This document shows positions 17,292 to 28,215 of a stretch of 64,000 bases of DNA, piece by piece. The position numbers and the translations under genes are program-made. The notes beneath the pieces were generated by a model. That model was not told the origin of the DNA, did no database searches, and saw only the letters and a program-made list of their open reading frames with translations. How positions within the stretch are numbered: the first letter of the stretch is position 1; the number at the start of each line of letters is the position of its first letter. Origin of the DNA: SHZI01 sp963698405 (GTDB lineage Bacteria > Pseudomonadota > Gammaproteobacteria > Steroidobacterales > GCA-2729495); contig CAVOQT010000005.1 of assembly GCA_963698405.1 (NCBI GenBank), positions 186,001 to 250,000 on the forward strand, read 5' to 3'.

Positions 17292-18101
17292 TCAGAGCCC
17301 AAAACGCGCAAACAGGTCGCGTTTCGGACCGGGCAGGCGAGCCTTGAGAAAACGGCCCAGCAGTTTGCCGGTGCTCATCCAGGCGATGCGTCGACCGCTC
17401 TGCCGGTTGCCGAGCATTTGCTCGACCAGCCAGGGGGTGGAGGTCTCTACATAGTCACAGAGGATATTGAGGATCGGGCGGATCTTTTGCCATTCGGCCG
17501 GGTCGATCTGCTTCTGTTCCTCAAACCAGTTCTCGGTGATGAGCATGCCGGGGCTGATGGCGCCGATGATGATTTCCGGGTTCTTGTTTTCAAGCACCAG
17601 GTACTTGGTCAGCAGCCAGTCGGCCGCTTTGGTGGCGCTGTATACGCCCATGTTCGGCGTCAGTCGTTTGCCATCGAAGCTGCCGCCGAGCATGTTGTAT
17701 AGCGCACCGGATCCTTGCTGACGGAAGCCATGGATCGCAACCTGTGAGCCGAATACGCTGCCCTTGAAGTTGCCATCGACCAGCGTGTGCACGAGTTCCT
17801 CGGGCAGTTCATGTACCTCGTAGCGCGAGGTTGCACGGCCGGCATTGTTGATCCAGAAATCCACACGGCCGAAGCTGGTGACGGCGAAATCCCACAGCGC
17901 CTGTACATCGGCCTTGCGGGTGACATCGCAGGTCGTGCCGAAGATCTTCGCCCGCCCCGTGGCAGCGAGTTCGCCGACTGCCTTGTCGACATCTGCCTGT
18001 CGCCGGCTTGAGACGACGACATTGTGTCCGCGTTTCAGGAACTCGACGGCGAGGCCGCGCCCGATACCGCGCGTACTGCCGGTGATGACTACGTTCGCCA
18101 T
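17292..18101 (-). CDS. Short-chain dehydrogenase/reductase
   Basis: NAD(P)-dependent oxidoreductase of about 269 residues. Cofactor loop GSTRGIGRG, SSRR after strand 2 (basic residues favour NADPH), structural NNAG, and the catalytic YSATKAA (Tyr/Lys) are visible. The chosen ATG at 18101 puts the Rossmann strand at the N-terminus; a start at 18179 would add a non-conserved stretch. It overlaps the end of idi by 13 bp, so it is in the isoprenoid operon. The C-terminal half (STPWLVEQMLG, GRFLKARLPG) resembles plant chlorophyll-b-reductase-like SDRs, but I would not assign a substrate. Confidence 0.85.
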   Translation of the reverse strand: MANVVITGSTRGIGRGLAVEFLKRGHNVVVSSRRQADVDKAVGELAATGRAKIFGTTCDVTRKADVQALWDFAVTSFGRVDFWINNAGRATSRYEVHELPEELVHTLVDGNFKGSVFGSQVAIHGFRQQGSGALYNMLGGSFDGKRLTPNMGVYSATKAADWLLTKYLVLENKNPEIIIGAISPGMLITENWFEEQKQIDPAEWQKIRPILNILCDYVETSTPWLVEQMLGNRQSGRRIAWMSTGKLLGRFLKARLPGPKRDLFARFGL

Positions 18102-18672
18102 GTGGTTGGTTTCCGGCAATCTTCGAGAATGCGATCCAGATGATTTGCGGTGATCTGCTGCCACTCGAGTTTCATCCACGGACTGAAGCGTGCGGGGTCA
18201 GTGGCGATCTCGTGGCTCAGGTCAGCCGGTGTAATCCAGCGTATCGCTGCGATTTCCAGCGGGTCGGTGCTGATGTTTCCGGATACGCGGCCGGCATAGA
18301 CGTAGCACAACTCGTGCTCGGAGCCGACGCTGCCAAAAGCGGCCTGGTAGTGGAACTTGTACAGAAAGTTGAGCTGGCACTCGACCCGCAGTTCTTCCCG
18401 TACCCGGCGTTGTGCAGCTGCCTCGGTGGTTTCTCCCGGTCGCGGGTGGCTGCAGCAGCTATTGGTCCAGTAACCGGGCCACAGCATCTTGCCCGCTGCA
18501 CGCTCATGTATGAGGACCTTGCCGTCTGCATCGAACAGGAACACCGAGAAGGCACGGTGCAGGGTGCCCGCACCCAGGTGACACTCGGTTTTCGGCAGCG
18601 TGCCGATCTCGCGATCCGCTTCATCGACCAGGATCAGCAGGTCTTCATTCACGGTTTTCTGTGCCAGAGGAC

Positions 18673-18676
<4 letters not shown>
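18089..18676 (-). CDS. idi: Isopentenyl-diphosphate delta-isomerase, type I
   Basis: Nudix-fold enzyme that interconverts isopentenyl and dimethylallyl diphosphate. It has 195 residues. The active-site Cys region is TNSCCSHPRPGE and the Nudix-like helix AAAQRRVREELRVEC carries the metal-binding glutamates. LHRAFSVFLFD and WPGYW are typical family landmarks. It overlaps the HMGR-mevalonate kinase gene by 4 bp upstream. A type I isomerase next to mevalonate enzymes makes sense because the mevalonate route yields only IPP, so an isomerase is required. Confidence 0.95.
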
Positions 18677-20928
<2,252 letters not shown>

Positions 20929-21071
20929 GGGGCGCCTCTGAATGGCTGCTTGCAGGCGCTGCGGGAGCCGGCGGCAGCGCGCGGCAACCGTATCAGGAAT
21001 GGCCCGGCACTGCCACGTTTCCTGCTTTCACGCGGTAACATGCAGCAGGCATTTCGGCAGCAGGTGGTGGC

Positions 21072-22736
21072 ATGACCGAGGACAGAGTCTGGCTGAAGGC
21101 ATACCCGCCGGGTGTCTCGGCCAGTATCGAGATTGACCCCTGCGATTCGCTGGTCGGGCTGCTTGAGCATGCCTGCACCCGGTATGCGCAGCAGCCGGCC
21201 TTCAGCAATATGGGGCGCACGCTCAGTTATGCCGAGTTCGATGCGCTGACGCGCCAGTTTGCCGCGTGGCTGCAGAGTCTGCCGGGGCTGATGCCTGGTG
21301 ATCGCGTTGCGATCATGCTGCCGAATATTCTGCAATACCCGGTGGCCCTGTTTGGCATCTGGCGCGCCGGCCTGGTAGTGGTCAACGTCAATCCGCAGTA
21401 CACCGCCAACGAACTCGTTCATCAACTCAAGGACAGCGGCGCCAAGGTGCTGGTGGTGCTCACCCAGAGTGCCGGCACTTATAACGAAATCGCCGCGCGT
21501 ACCGGTGTGCAGCATGTGCTGGTCACCGGGGTCGGTGATCTGCTCGGTACGCTGCGTGGTCCACTGGTGAACTTCGTTGTGCGTTATCTGCGACGCATGG
21601 GTGGGGCTGCGGTGCCGGGTGCTGTGGGCTGGTCAGATGTCATGCAGAGCAGCGCGGCCGAATACCGTCCGCCAGAATCGTCATCGGGCAGCGATCTGGC
21701 CTGTCTGCAATATACCGGCGGGACCACCGGTCGCTCGCGTGGCGCGATGCTGACGCATACGAATCTGCTGGCCAATGTGCGCCAGATCAACAGCTGGTTT
21801 GCCGATCTCAATGTACCTGGCGAAGAGCTCGTGATCACGCCGCTGCCGCTCTATCACGTCTATGCGCTGACCTGTAATTGCCTGGCCTATCTGGAGATCG
21901 GCGGCCACGATGTACTGATCACCGATCCGCGCGACATGAAACGTTTCATCGCCGAACTGCGACGCTGGAAATTCACGGCGATCTCCGGCGTCAGCACGCT
22001 CTACCAGGCGCTGCTGCAGCACCCGGATTTTGCCAAAGTGGATTTCTCGACGGTGCGGCTGGTCTCGGCCGGCGGTATGGCGGTGCTCGCCGCAACGGCC
22101 CGGCGCTGGAAGGAAGTCACCGGGACGACTATCCAGGAGGGCTATGGATTGTCGGAAACTTCACCGGTGGTGTGTACCAATCCAGCCAGGCAGCATGAAT
22201 TCAGCGGCAGCATCGGTTTGCCGCTGCCGGGTACGCTGGTCAGCCTGCGTGATGATGAGGGTGCGGTGGTTGCGCCCGGAATGCCCGGCGAGCTGTGCAT
22301 GCAGGGGCCGCAGCTGATGCGTGGCTACTGGAATGATCCAGAGGCGACTGCATCATCCATGACCAGTGATGGCTTCTTCCGTACCGGCGATATCGCGACG
22401 ATGGATGAACGCGGCTACTTTTTCATCGTCGATCGCAAGAAAGACATGATCGATGTGGCCGGTCTCAAGGTTTATCCCAACGAAGTCGAAGCTGAAATCG
22501 CCCATCATCCGGACGTGCTTGAAGCCGCGTGCATCGGCGTGCCCGATGAGCGCACCGGAGAGGCTGTGAAGCTGTTTATCGTGACCCGGCCTGGTGCCAG
22601 CCTCGACCGCGACGAGGTTCGCGAGTTTCTGCGTGGCCGGATCGCACCGTACAAGATTCCACGCCATGTCGAATTCCGCCAATCGCTGCCGAAGTCGAAC
22701 GTCGGCAAGATCCTGCGCCGGGAGCTGCGGCCGTAG
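21072..22736 (+). CDS. fadD: Long-chain acyl-CoA synthetase
   Basis: AMP-forming ligase of 554 residues that activates fatty acids to acyl-CoA. The P-loop-like motif YTGGTTGRSRGAMLTHTNL, the acyl-binding region GYGLSETSP, FRTGDIATMDERGYFFIVDRKKD and the terminal lysine in SNVGKILRREL are all present. TPLPLYHVYALT is typical of the FadD subgroup. The stop codon (TAG, 22734-22736) is formed by the first bases of a REP palindrome. The gene is divergent from the isoprenoid operon, with about 140 bp between. Confidence 0.93.
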   Translation: MTEDRVWLKAYPPGVSASIEIDPCDSLVGLLEHACTRYAQQPAFSNMGRTLSYAEFDALTRQFAAWLQSLPGLMPGDRVAIMLPNILQYPVALFGIWRAGLVVVNVNPQYTANELVHQLKDSGAKVLVVLTQSAGTYNEIAARTGVQHVLVTGVGDLLGTLRGPLVNFVVRYLRRMGGAAVPGAVGWSDVMQSSAAEYRPPESSSGSDLACLQYTGGTTGRSRGAMLTHTNLLANVRQINSWFADLNVPGEELVITPLPLYHVYALTCNCLAYLEIGGHDVLITDPRDMKRFIAELRRWKFTAISGVSTLYQALLQHPDFAKVDFSTVRLVSAGGMAVLAATARRWKEVTGTTIQEGYGLSETSPVVCTNPARQHEFSGSIGLPLPGTLVSLRDDEGAVVAPGMPGELCMQGPQLMRGYWNDPEATASSMTSDGFFRTGDIATMDERGYFFIVDRKKDMIDVAGLKVYPNEVEAEIAHHPDVLEAACIGVPDERTGEAVKLFIVTRPGASLDRDEVREFLRGRIAPYKIPRHVEFRQSLPKSNVGKILRRELRP

Positions 22737-22815
22737 GAGCGGCTTCAGCCGCGATTATTTGGCCTGAAGATCGCGGCTGAAGCCGCTCCTACGGCCGCTC
22801 CTACGGCCGCTCCTG
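22733..22815. repeat. REP palindrome pair (copy 2)
   Basis: Two head-to-head copies: GTAGGAGCGGCTTCAGCCGC followed by its inverted form ending GCCGCTCCTAC, then two extra partial units of CTCCTACGGCCG. It sits between the convergent fadD and enoyl-CoA hydratase genes and supplies the stop codons of both. Confidence 0.9.
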
Positions 22816-23589
22816 CCCAGGCTGGCGCGGGGCGAGGGCTTTCTCGGCGGCGCACCAGTGATCTGCATGGATCCAGCTTGCGGTGAAGCCTTGTTCTTCC
22901 TGACTGCTGAGACCTTCGTGCAGTGCGCGGCGGTTGTTCAGCGCCAGAGCCTTGTATGCGCGCAGTACCTGTACCGGCCGCTGCAGGAAGGGTGCGATAA
23001 AGGCTGCAGTGCAGTCGGCCAGTGTTTCATCGTCGGCGCAGACTCGCTGCAGCAGACCGAGTTGCAGGGCCTCTGCCGCTGGAATCCGCCGCGCTTCGAG
23101 CAGTATCTGCAGCGCGCGGGCCGAGCCGAGTGCGGCCAGCAGATCGATGCCGCCACCCCAGGCCGTCGTGACATTGAGTTGTGCCTGCAGAAAGCCGAGT
23201 TCAGCCTGTGCGCTCGCGATGCGCAGGTCGCAGGCCATCGCCAGTTCGGCGCCACCGCCCAGCGCGTGTCCGTTGAGCGCGGCGACGACCGGTACCGGAA
23301 ACTGGCGGACCTGGTCGAGCGCAGCACGTGCACGGCGCGACATCGCCAGCGTGTCAGCTTCGCTGCGTACCGCTTCGAGTTCACGCAGATCGCCGCCGGC
23401 TGCGAAGCAACGCTCGCCGCTGGCGGTCAGTACCGCGCACTTCAGCGTGGCATCAGCGGCATGTTGCGCGAAGCTGCTGCCGATCCGGTCCAGCAATTCC
23501 AGCGACAGCGCATTGCGCTTGTCCGGCCGGTTGATGGTGACGCGCAGCGTGTCACCACAGCGCTCGGTCAGGAGTATGTCTTCAGTCAC
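22801..23589 (-). CDS. Enoyl-CoA hydratase/isomerase family protein
   Basis: Crotonase-fold protein of 262 residues. NRPDKRNALSLELL begins the fold, and FAAGGDLREL and NGHALGGGAELAMACDLRIAS supply the two oxyanion-hole segments and acyl-CoA contacts. The position of the usual second catalytic Glu lies in GFLQAQLNVTTAWGGG, where no clear Glu is seen, so hydratase, isomerase or another crotonase activity is possible. The last residues (PGQERP) and the stop fall in REP sequence, suggesting that the original C-terminus was replaced. It is followed upstream by a MaoC hydratase gene on the same strand. Confidence 0.85.
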   Translation of the reverse strand: MTEDILLTERCGDTLRVTINRPDKRNALSLELLDRIGSSFAQHAADATLKCAVLTASGERCFAAGGDLRELEAVRSEADTLAMSRRARAALDQVRQFPVPVVAALNGHALGGGAELAMACDLRIASAQAELGFLQAQLNVTTAWGGGIDLLAALGSARALQILLEARRIPAAEALQLGLLQRVCADDETLADCTAAFIAPFLQRPVQVLRAYKALALNNRRALHEGLSSQEEQGFTASWIHADHWCAAEKALAPRQPGQERP

Positions 23590-23599
23590 CGGACGTCAC

Positions 23600-24067
23600 T
23601 CAGAAGTAAAGCCGCATCACGCATTCGCTGACACAGGCTGGCCGGTCCTGGCCTTCGATTTCGACGGAATACTCCTCAACCAGTTCGATGCTGCCTTTGG
23701 CTTCCTGGGCGGAAATGAGTTTGCAGTGGGCGCGGATCCGGCTGCCGACGACCACGGCGTTTGGGAAACGCAGCTTGTTGATGCCGTAATTGATCACGCG
23801 CTGCACGCCGGGCGCGATCGGTTTGCCGTCGTCGACCAGGCCGCGCAGCAGCGGATAGAGCGACAGCGTCAGATAACCGTGTGCGATGGTTTTGCCATAA
23901 GGCGATTCAGCCGCTGCGCGGCGCGGATCGATATGGATCCACTGTTTGTCGCGGGTTGCGCTGGCGAATTCGTCGATCATCGTCTGGTCGACGGTGAGCC
24001 AGTCGCTGGTATGAATTTCCTGGCCGAGTTTCGACTGCAGGTCGGCAAGTGCGTGGGCGAGGGCCAT
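23600..24067 (-). CDS. MaoC-like (R)-specific enoyl-CoA hydratase
   Basis: Hot-dog-fold hydratase of 155 residues. The catalytic Asp/His motif of MaoC domains is seen in RDKQWIHIDPRRAA, followed by ESPYGKTIAHGYLTLSL. IGVQR-like strand VQRVINYGINKLRFPNAVVVGSRIRA is typical of the NodN/MaoC group. The ATG at 24067 is used because the longer frame upstream adds non-family residues. The gene lies 10 bp upstream of the crotonase gene on the same strand, so they likely form a two-gene lipid operon. Confidence 0.88.
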   Translation of the reverse strand: MALAHALADLQSKLGQEIHTSDWLTVDQTMIDEFASATRDKQWIHIDPRRAAAESPYGKTIAHGYLTLSLYPLLRGLVDDGKPIAPGVQRVINYGINKLRFPNAVVVGSRIRAHCKLISAQEAKGSIELVEEYSVEIEGQDRPACVSECVMRLYF

Positions 24068-24189
24068 GTAAGGAACTCCCTGATCGTGAGGTATGGCGGA
24101 AAATCTGATGCAGTGCAAAGATGCTAGCAGACGTTGCACTGATATGCCGGTTCCATCAGCCGCCGGAATGTCGTCCTGCTGGTGCAGGC

Positions 24190-24195
24190 TATAAT
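24190..24195 (+). promoter_or_regulatory. Candidate -10 element for the kinase/vWA operon
   Basis: A perfect TATAAT about 46 bp before the ATG of the first lipoprotein gene of the 24.2-35.1 kb operon. No convincing -35 hexamer lies at the usual distance, so it may need an activator. Confidence 0.45.
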
Positions 24196-24241
24196 CTGCG
24201 GCAGATTCAGCGCTGCACAGCCGCCTCCCCGGGAGTCGCCC

Positions 24242-25099
24242 ATGTCACGGAAACTGATTGTTACGACCATCGCCCTGGCGCTGGCCGCCTGCAGCAGTCC
24301 GGCAGTCCAGCCACCGCCGGGCAATACCGGAAGTACTCAGGGCTCCACCGGGGCCTCATCGGGGTCGAGTACCGGTTCTAGTTCTAGTTCTGGTTCTCAG
24401 CCCGGTGCGCAATCTGGCTCCCAATCAGGTTCCCAGCCCGACTCCCAGTCCGGGTCGCAATCTGGTGCGCAGGGGGGAGCACAGTCTGGTACCCAATCCG
24501 GTTCACAGAGCGGTGCAGCGGGTAGCCAGGGTGCCGCCGGTCAGTCTGCAGCGATGGGTAGTGCAGGTACTACCGGTACTACCGGCAGCACGGGTGGTGT
24601 CGCTGGCAGCAGCGGTGCGGGACAGGCGTCCAGCGATGCCGAGGTGGCCTTCGAGAAATCGCTCGGTGACTTTGACGGCGAGATCGGTGGTGAGCGTGCG
24701 GCGATGGCCAAAGCCGGCACCGGCTCCGGTCGCGCGGCTGAAGCGCGTGAGTCTGGCGATTCCTCGGCAGTGAAGGCCGCTGGTCGTGGCATCGCAGTGG
24801 ACGGATCCGGTAGCGGTGGCGTTGATGCTGAAGGTGCCGAAGGCGGTGTACCGGCTGGTGCCGAGGAAGGCAGCGAGGCGGGTGCCGGCAAAAACCCGAG
24901 TGCCGGCAGCGGTGCGGAGTCGCCATCGGCTGAACCTGTAAAGGTTGCCAGAATCCCGGACGACATTCCCACCGATGTTTCGGCTGAGGACCAGGTTGCA
25001 CGGCAAATCCGCGAGGCGGCGCAGGCCGAAACCGATCCGCAGATCCAGGCTGCGCTCTGGAACGAATATCGCAAGCAGATGGGACTTAAAACGAAATGA
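24242..25099 (+). CDS. Low-complexity lipoprotein, first gene of the kinase/vWA operon
   Basis: A 285-residue lipoprotein. The signal peptide MSRKLIVTTIALALAAC ends in a lipobox LAAC. It is followed by about 75 residues of Gly/Ser/Gln repeats (units such as GSQS, GAQS), then an Ala/Gly/Glu-rich region, and a short C-terminal helix with the only ordered-looking sequence (AEDQVARQIREAAQAE, QAALWNEYRKQMGL). The repeat part is probably a flexible tether from the membrane into the periplasm. It overlaps the next gene by 4 bp. I recognise no family for the helix. Confidence 0.75.
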   Translation: MSRKLIVTTIALALAACSSPAVQPPPGNTGSTQGSTGASSGSSTGSSSSSGSQPGAQSGSQSGSQPDSQSGSQSGAQGGAQSGTQSGSQSGAAGSQGAAGQSAAMGSAGTTGTTGSTGGVAGSSGAGQASSDAEVAFEKSLGDFDGEIGGERAAMAKAGTGSGRAAEARESGDSSAVKAAGRGIAVDGSGSGGVDAEGAEGGVPAGAEEGSEAGAGKNPSAGSGAESPSAEPVKVARIPDDIPTDVSAEDQVARQIREAAQAETDPQIQAALWNEYRKQMGLKTK

Positions 25100-26319
25100 G
25101 GTTTGAGCAGCAGGCATTGATCGCAGGGCTGTTGCTGCCCTGGCTCATCAGCGGCTGCTCGACTGCCCGTACCGTTGACTATCAGGAAGCTGATCTGGTG
25201 CGCGCCGCCGCCGAGGTGCCGGATGTCGAACGCCTGGACGTCGGCATCATCCTCTTCGATCCGGGCACCAGTGCCGATAGCGTGGCTGATGAGAAGAAGC
25301 TGATCTTTGCCGACGTGCGCCAGGCCGAGGCGCGTTACATGCCGTATCAGCTGAAGACCACGCTCGAGGCCAGCGGCTACTGGGGTTCCGTGTGGGTGGT
25401 TCCACAGCGTTCCGATGCCGTCGACCTGACGGTCACCGGCCGCATCGATCTGTCCAACGGGCTCGACGTCAACGTACATATCGGTGCATGGGATGCCACC
25501 GGGCGTGAATGGCTGAACAAGGCCTATGCGGTGCGGGTGCCGGAAAAAGCCTATTCGAAATACCGTGAGCCGGGCCAGGATCCGTATCAGGTGCTCTACA
25601 ACGAGATCGCCAACGACCTGCTGGCAGTGCGTCGCAAGATGTCAGATGCCGAGCTTGGCACGCTGCGCAATGTCGCTGAACTGCGCTACGGCGCACAGCT
25701 GGTGCCGGAAGCTTTTGCCGGACTGCTGGAGCAGGACCGCGCTGGTATCTACAAGCTGCGCCGCCTGCCGGCTACGGACGATCCGATGGTCAGTCGCATG
25801 CGTGCGGTCCGGGAGCGCGAATACACCCTCGTCGATACGCTGAACGAGTACTACGCCAATCTCTATTACGAGATCGGCACGCCCTATGAAGACTGGCGCA
25901 AGATGTCGCGTGAGGAAGTGATCCGTTATCAGGATCTGAAACGCTCGGCTTACGTGCGCGGTGCGGCCGGTGCCATGGCGATCCTGGCTGCGATTCTCTA
26001 TGAGGGTTCGGGCGGCGATAACAGTGCCATCACCATGACCGGTGTGATGGGCGGCATCGAAGGCATCAAGAGTGGTCTCGGCAAGAACACCGAAGCCGGC
26101 ATCAGTCGTGAATCGCTGAAGGAGCTCGGCGGCTCCTTCAATTCAGAAGCGGAATCGGTGGTGGTGGAAGTCGAAGGCCAGACGCGTCGCCTGACCGGTA
26201 CGGCAGAAGAGCGCTATCAGGAATGGCGTCGGCTGCTCCGCGAGATTTACAGCGCTGAAACGGGTACGCCCGGCATCGATGCCGCAGAAGCGGCAGTCAT
26301 CAGTCCGCCGACCGGATAG
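25096..26319 (+). CDS. Conserved lipoprotein of unknown function
   Basis: A 407-residue lipoprotein with signal and lipobox LISGC. The mature part starts with a mixed fold (ERLDVGIILFDPGTS, FADVRQAEARYMPYQLKTTLEASGYWGSVWVVP, VDLTVTGRIDLSNGLDVNVHIGAWD) that resembles periplasmic proteins binding a polymer or partner. It continues with a helical region (REYTLVDTLNEYYANLYYEIGTPYEDWRK), one hydrophobic helix (GAAGAMAILAAILYEG), and a helical tail. No named domain is recognised. It overlaps the first lipoprotein gene and lies 12 bp before the kinase gene. A role like that of the outer-membrane sensor lipoprotein TagQ is an inference from position only. Confidence 0.75.
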   Translation: MRFEQQALIAGLLLPWLISGCSTARTVDYQEADLVRAAAEVPDVERLDVGIILFDPGTSADSVADEKKLIFADVRQAEARYMPYQLKTTLEASGYWGSVWVVPQRSDAVDLTVTGRIDLSNGLDVNVHIGAWDATGREWLNKAYAVRVPEKAYSKYREPGQDPYQVLYNEIANDLLAVRRKMSDAELGTLRNVAELRYGAQLVPEAFAGLLEQDRAGIYKLRRLPATDDPMVSRMRAVREREYTLVDTLNEYYANLYYEIGTPYEDWRKMSREEVIRYQDLKRSAYVRGAAGAMAILAAILYEGSGGDNSAITMTGVMGGIEGIKSGLGKNTEAGISRESLKELGGSFNSEAESVVVEVEGQTRRLTGTAEERYQEWRRLLREIYSAETGTPGIDAAEAAVISPPTG

Positions 26320-26331
26320 CTTTCTCTACGC

Positions 26332-28215
26332 ATGTCAGAACTTGTGGCGGGTCTGATGCTGGCCGGACGCTTCCGGCTGATCCGCATGCTCGGTCGTGGT
26401 GGCAGCGCAGAAGTCTGGCTGGCCTGTGATACCGCACTGGCTGCCGATCTCGCGCTCAAGATCATTCCGACGGCGGATGCCGCTGCCGCAGGCCGGCTTG
26501 CCGATGCACTGCGCAGCGATCTTGCGCAACTGCAGCGGCTCGTGCATCCGGGCATCGTGCGCATGCATGCCGTATATACCGACGGTGCCCGCTGCTGCAT
26601 TTCTATGGAAGCGGTGATTGGCGCTGATCCCGGTGCACTGCGCGGCGCTGGCTGGCAGCGCATCGTGGCGGTGCTGATCGAGGTGGTCGAAGCGCTGCAA
26701 TACGCACATGCGCAGGGTGTCGTGCACGGTGACCTCAAGGTCGCCAATCTGCTTTGTGACGCCGCGGGGCACTGGCGGCTCAGTGATTTCCGGATGCCGG
26801 TGCTGGCACAGGGTGGTTCGGTGTCACTGTCTGGCGTGAGTCCGCAGCTGCTTGACGGGGCATCACCGGCCGTGAGCGATGACCTCTACGCACTCGGCGC
26901 ACTGCTGTATGACCTGTTGTCCGGCGCGCCGCCGCTGCATCCGGGTATTACGCCTGAGCGGATTCGCAGCGAGGTTCCGGTCCGGCTCGGCGTCGATGGT
27001 TATGGCCAGGCGCTGCCGCTTGCGCTGATCCAGCTCGTCGCTGCGCTGCTGGAGAAATCTCCGGCACGTCGGCCAGCTGGTATGGCGTCGGTACGCGCGG
27101 TGCTCGAAGATCTGATGCGGGATGCTGAGCGGCCGCAGACAGGCAGCGTTGCTGATGTGGCCGTGATGCGGGACGCTTCGATCGTCGCCCCGCAGAAGCT
27201 GCGTCGCCAGTCTGCCGGTCTGCCCGCCTGGCTGGTCTATGCGGGAGGCGTCGTGCTGCTGGCGGCGCTGGTGGTCGTGCTGTTCGTGTTGCCGAAACTG
27301 GTGGGCGAGCGTCCGGTGGTGCTACCGCCGCCACCACCTGTGGCTGCAGCGCCAGCACCAGATCCGACTCCACCACCAGAACCGGTCGCCGAAGCTGAAC
27401 CCCAGGCCGAGCCTGAACCGGTACCTGCGGAAGTACCGGTCAAAGCAGCGGCACCAGCAGATGCTCCACGGATACCGACCAAGCCAGTAGCCGCTGCTGC
27501 AGACCGCAGCCCGGCAGCAGACTTTGAGCGTGCCCTGTCGCGCGGACTGACCGCGCTGGCAGCTGGACAGACAGCCGAAGCGCGGCAGGCTATCGACCAG
27601 GCCATACAGCTGCGGCCTGAAGATCCCGGTGCGCGCAGCGCACTCGCGCAGCTGCAGGCAGAAGAGCGGCGCGCGCAGCTTGCGACGCTGCAGACAGAAG
27701 CACAGCAACAGGTGGCAGCCGAGCAGTGGCAGTCGGCAGTCACCACTTATGAAGAGATACTGCGTATCGACGCAAGCCTGTTGAGTGCACAGAACGGTTA
27801 TGCGGAAGCACAGGCGCGCGCGAACCTGAATCAGCAGCTCGAACAGGCGCTGGCGCGCGCCGACCGCTTCAATGACGATGCGATTGCCGTGCCAGCGCGT
27901 CAGCTGGTGGCGCAGGCCTCTGCAGTGCCGGCACCTGGTCCGGTACTCACGGCTCAGATCAGCCGGCTCAAGGCGCAGCTGGATCTCGCCGCGCAGCGGG
28001 TAACCGTACACTTCGAATCCGACAATCAGACCAACGTGGTGATCTACAAGGTGGGTACGCTCGGTATGTTCAGCAACCGTACGCTGGAGCTGCGGCCCGG
28101 ACCGTATGTAGTGGTTGGTACCCGTGACGGCTATCGCGATGTCCGGCGCAACATCCGCGTGGATCCGGCTGGCAATATGCCGCCGGTGGTGATCCGCTGC
28201 GAGGAAGCGATTTGA
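26332..28215 (+). CDS. Membrane-anchored Ser/Thr kinase-like protein with C-terminal PEGA-like domain
   Basis: A 627-residue protein. Residues 12-265 form a Hanks-type kinase: glycine loop LGRGGSAEV (20-28), Lys43 in LALKII, catalytic loop HGDLKVAN (132-139), and DFR (152-154) in place of DFG. The catalytic Asp134, Asn139 and Asp152 are kept, so activity is possible, but the Gly loss and the HRD-to-HGD change are unusual. One helix at about 299-320 is followed by a Pro/Glu-rich spacer (330-385), a TPR-like helical region (395-545) and a PEGA-like beta domain (552-625). The kinase should face the cytoplasm and the rest the periplasm. The stop overlaps the next gene. Confidence 0.85.
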   Translation: MSELVAGLMLAGRFRLIRMLGRGGSAEVWLACDTALAADLALKIIPTADAAAAGRLADALRSDLAQLQRLVHPGIVRMHAVYTDGARCCISMEAVIGADPGALRGAGWQRIVAVLIEVVEALQYAHAQGVVHGDLKVANLLCDAAGHWRLSDFRMPVLAQGGSVSLSGVSPQLLDGASPAVSDDLYALGALLYDLLSGAPPLHPGITPERIRSEVPVRLGVDGYGQALPLALIQLVAALLEKSPARRPAGMASVRAVLEDLMRDAERPQTGSVADVAVMRDASIVAPQKLRRQSAGLPAWLVYAGGVVLLAALVVVLFVLPKLVGERPVVLPPPPPVAAAPAPDPTPPPEPVAEAEPQAEPEPVPAEVPVKAAAPADAPRIPTKPVAAAADRSPAADFERALSRGLTALAAGQTAEARQAIDQAIQLRPEDPGARSALAQLQAEERRAQLATLQTEAQQQVAAEQWQSAVTTYEEILRIDASLLSAQNGYAEAQARANLNQQLEQALARADRFNDDAIAVPARQLVAQASAVPAPGPVLTAQISRLKAQLDLAAQRVTVHFESDNQTNVVIYKVGTLGMFSNRTLELRPGPYVVVGTRDGYRDVRRNIRVDPAGNMPPVVIRCEEAI

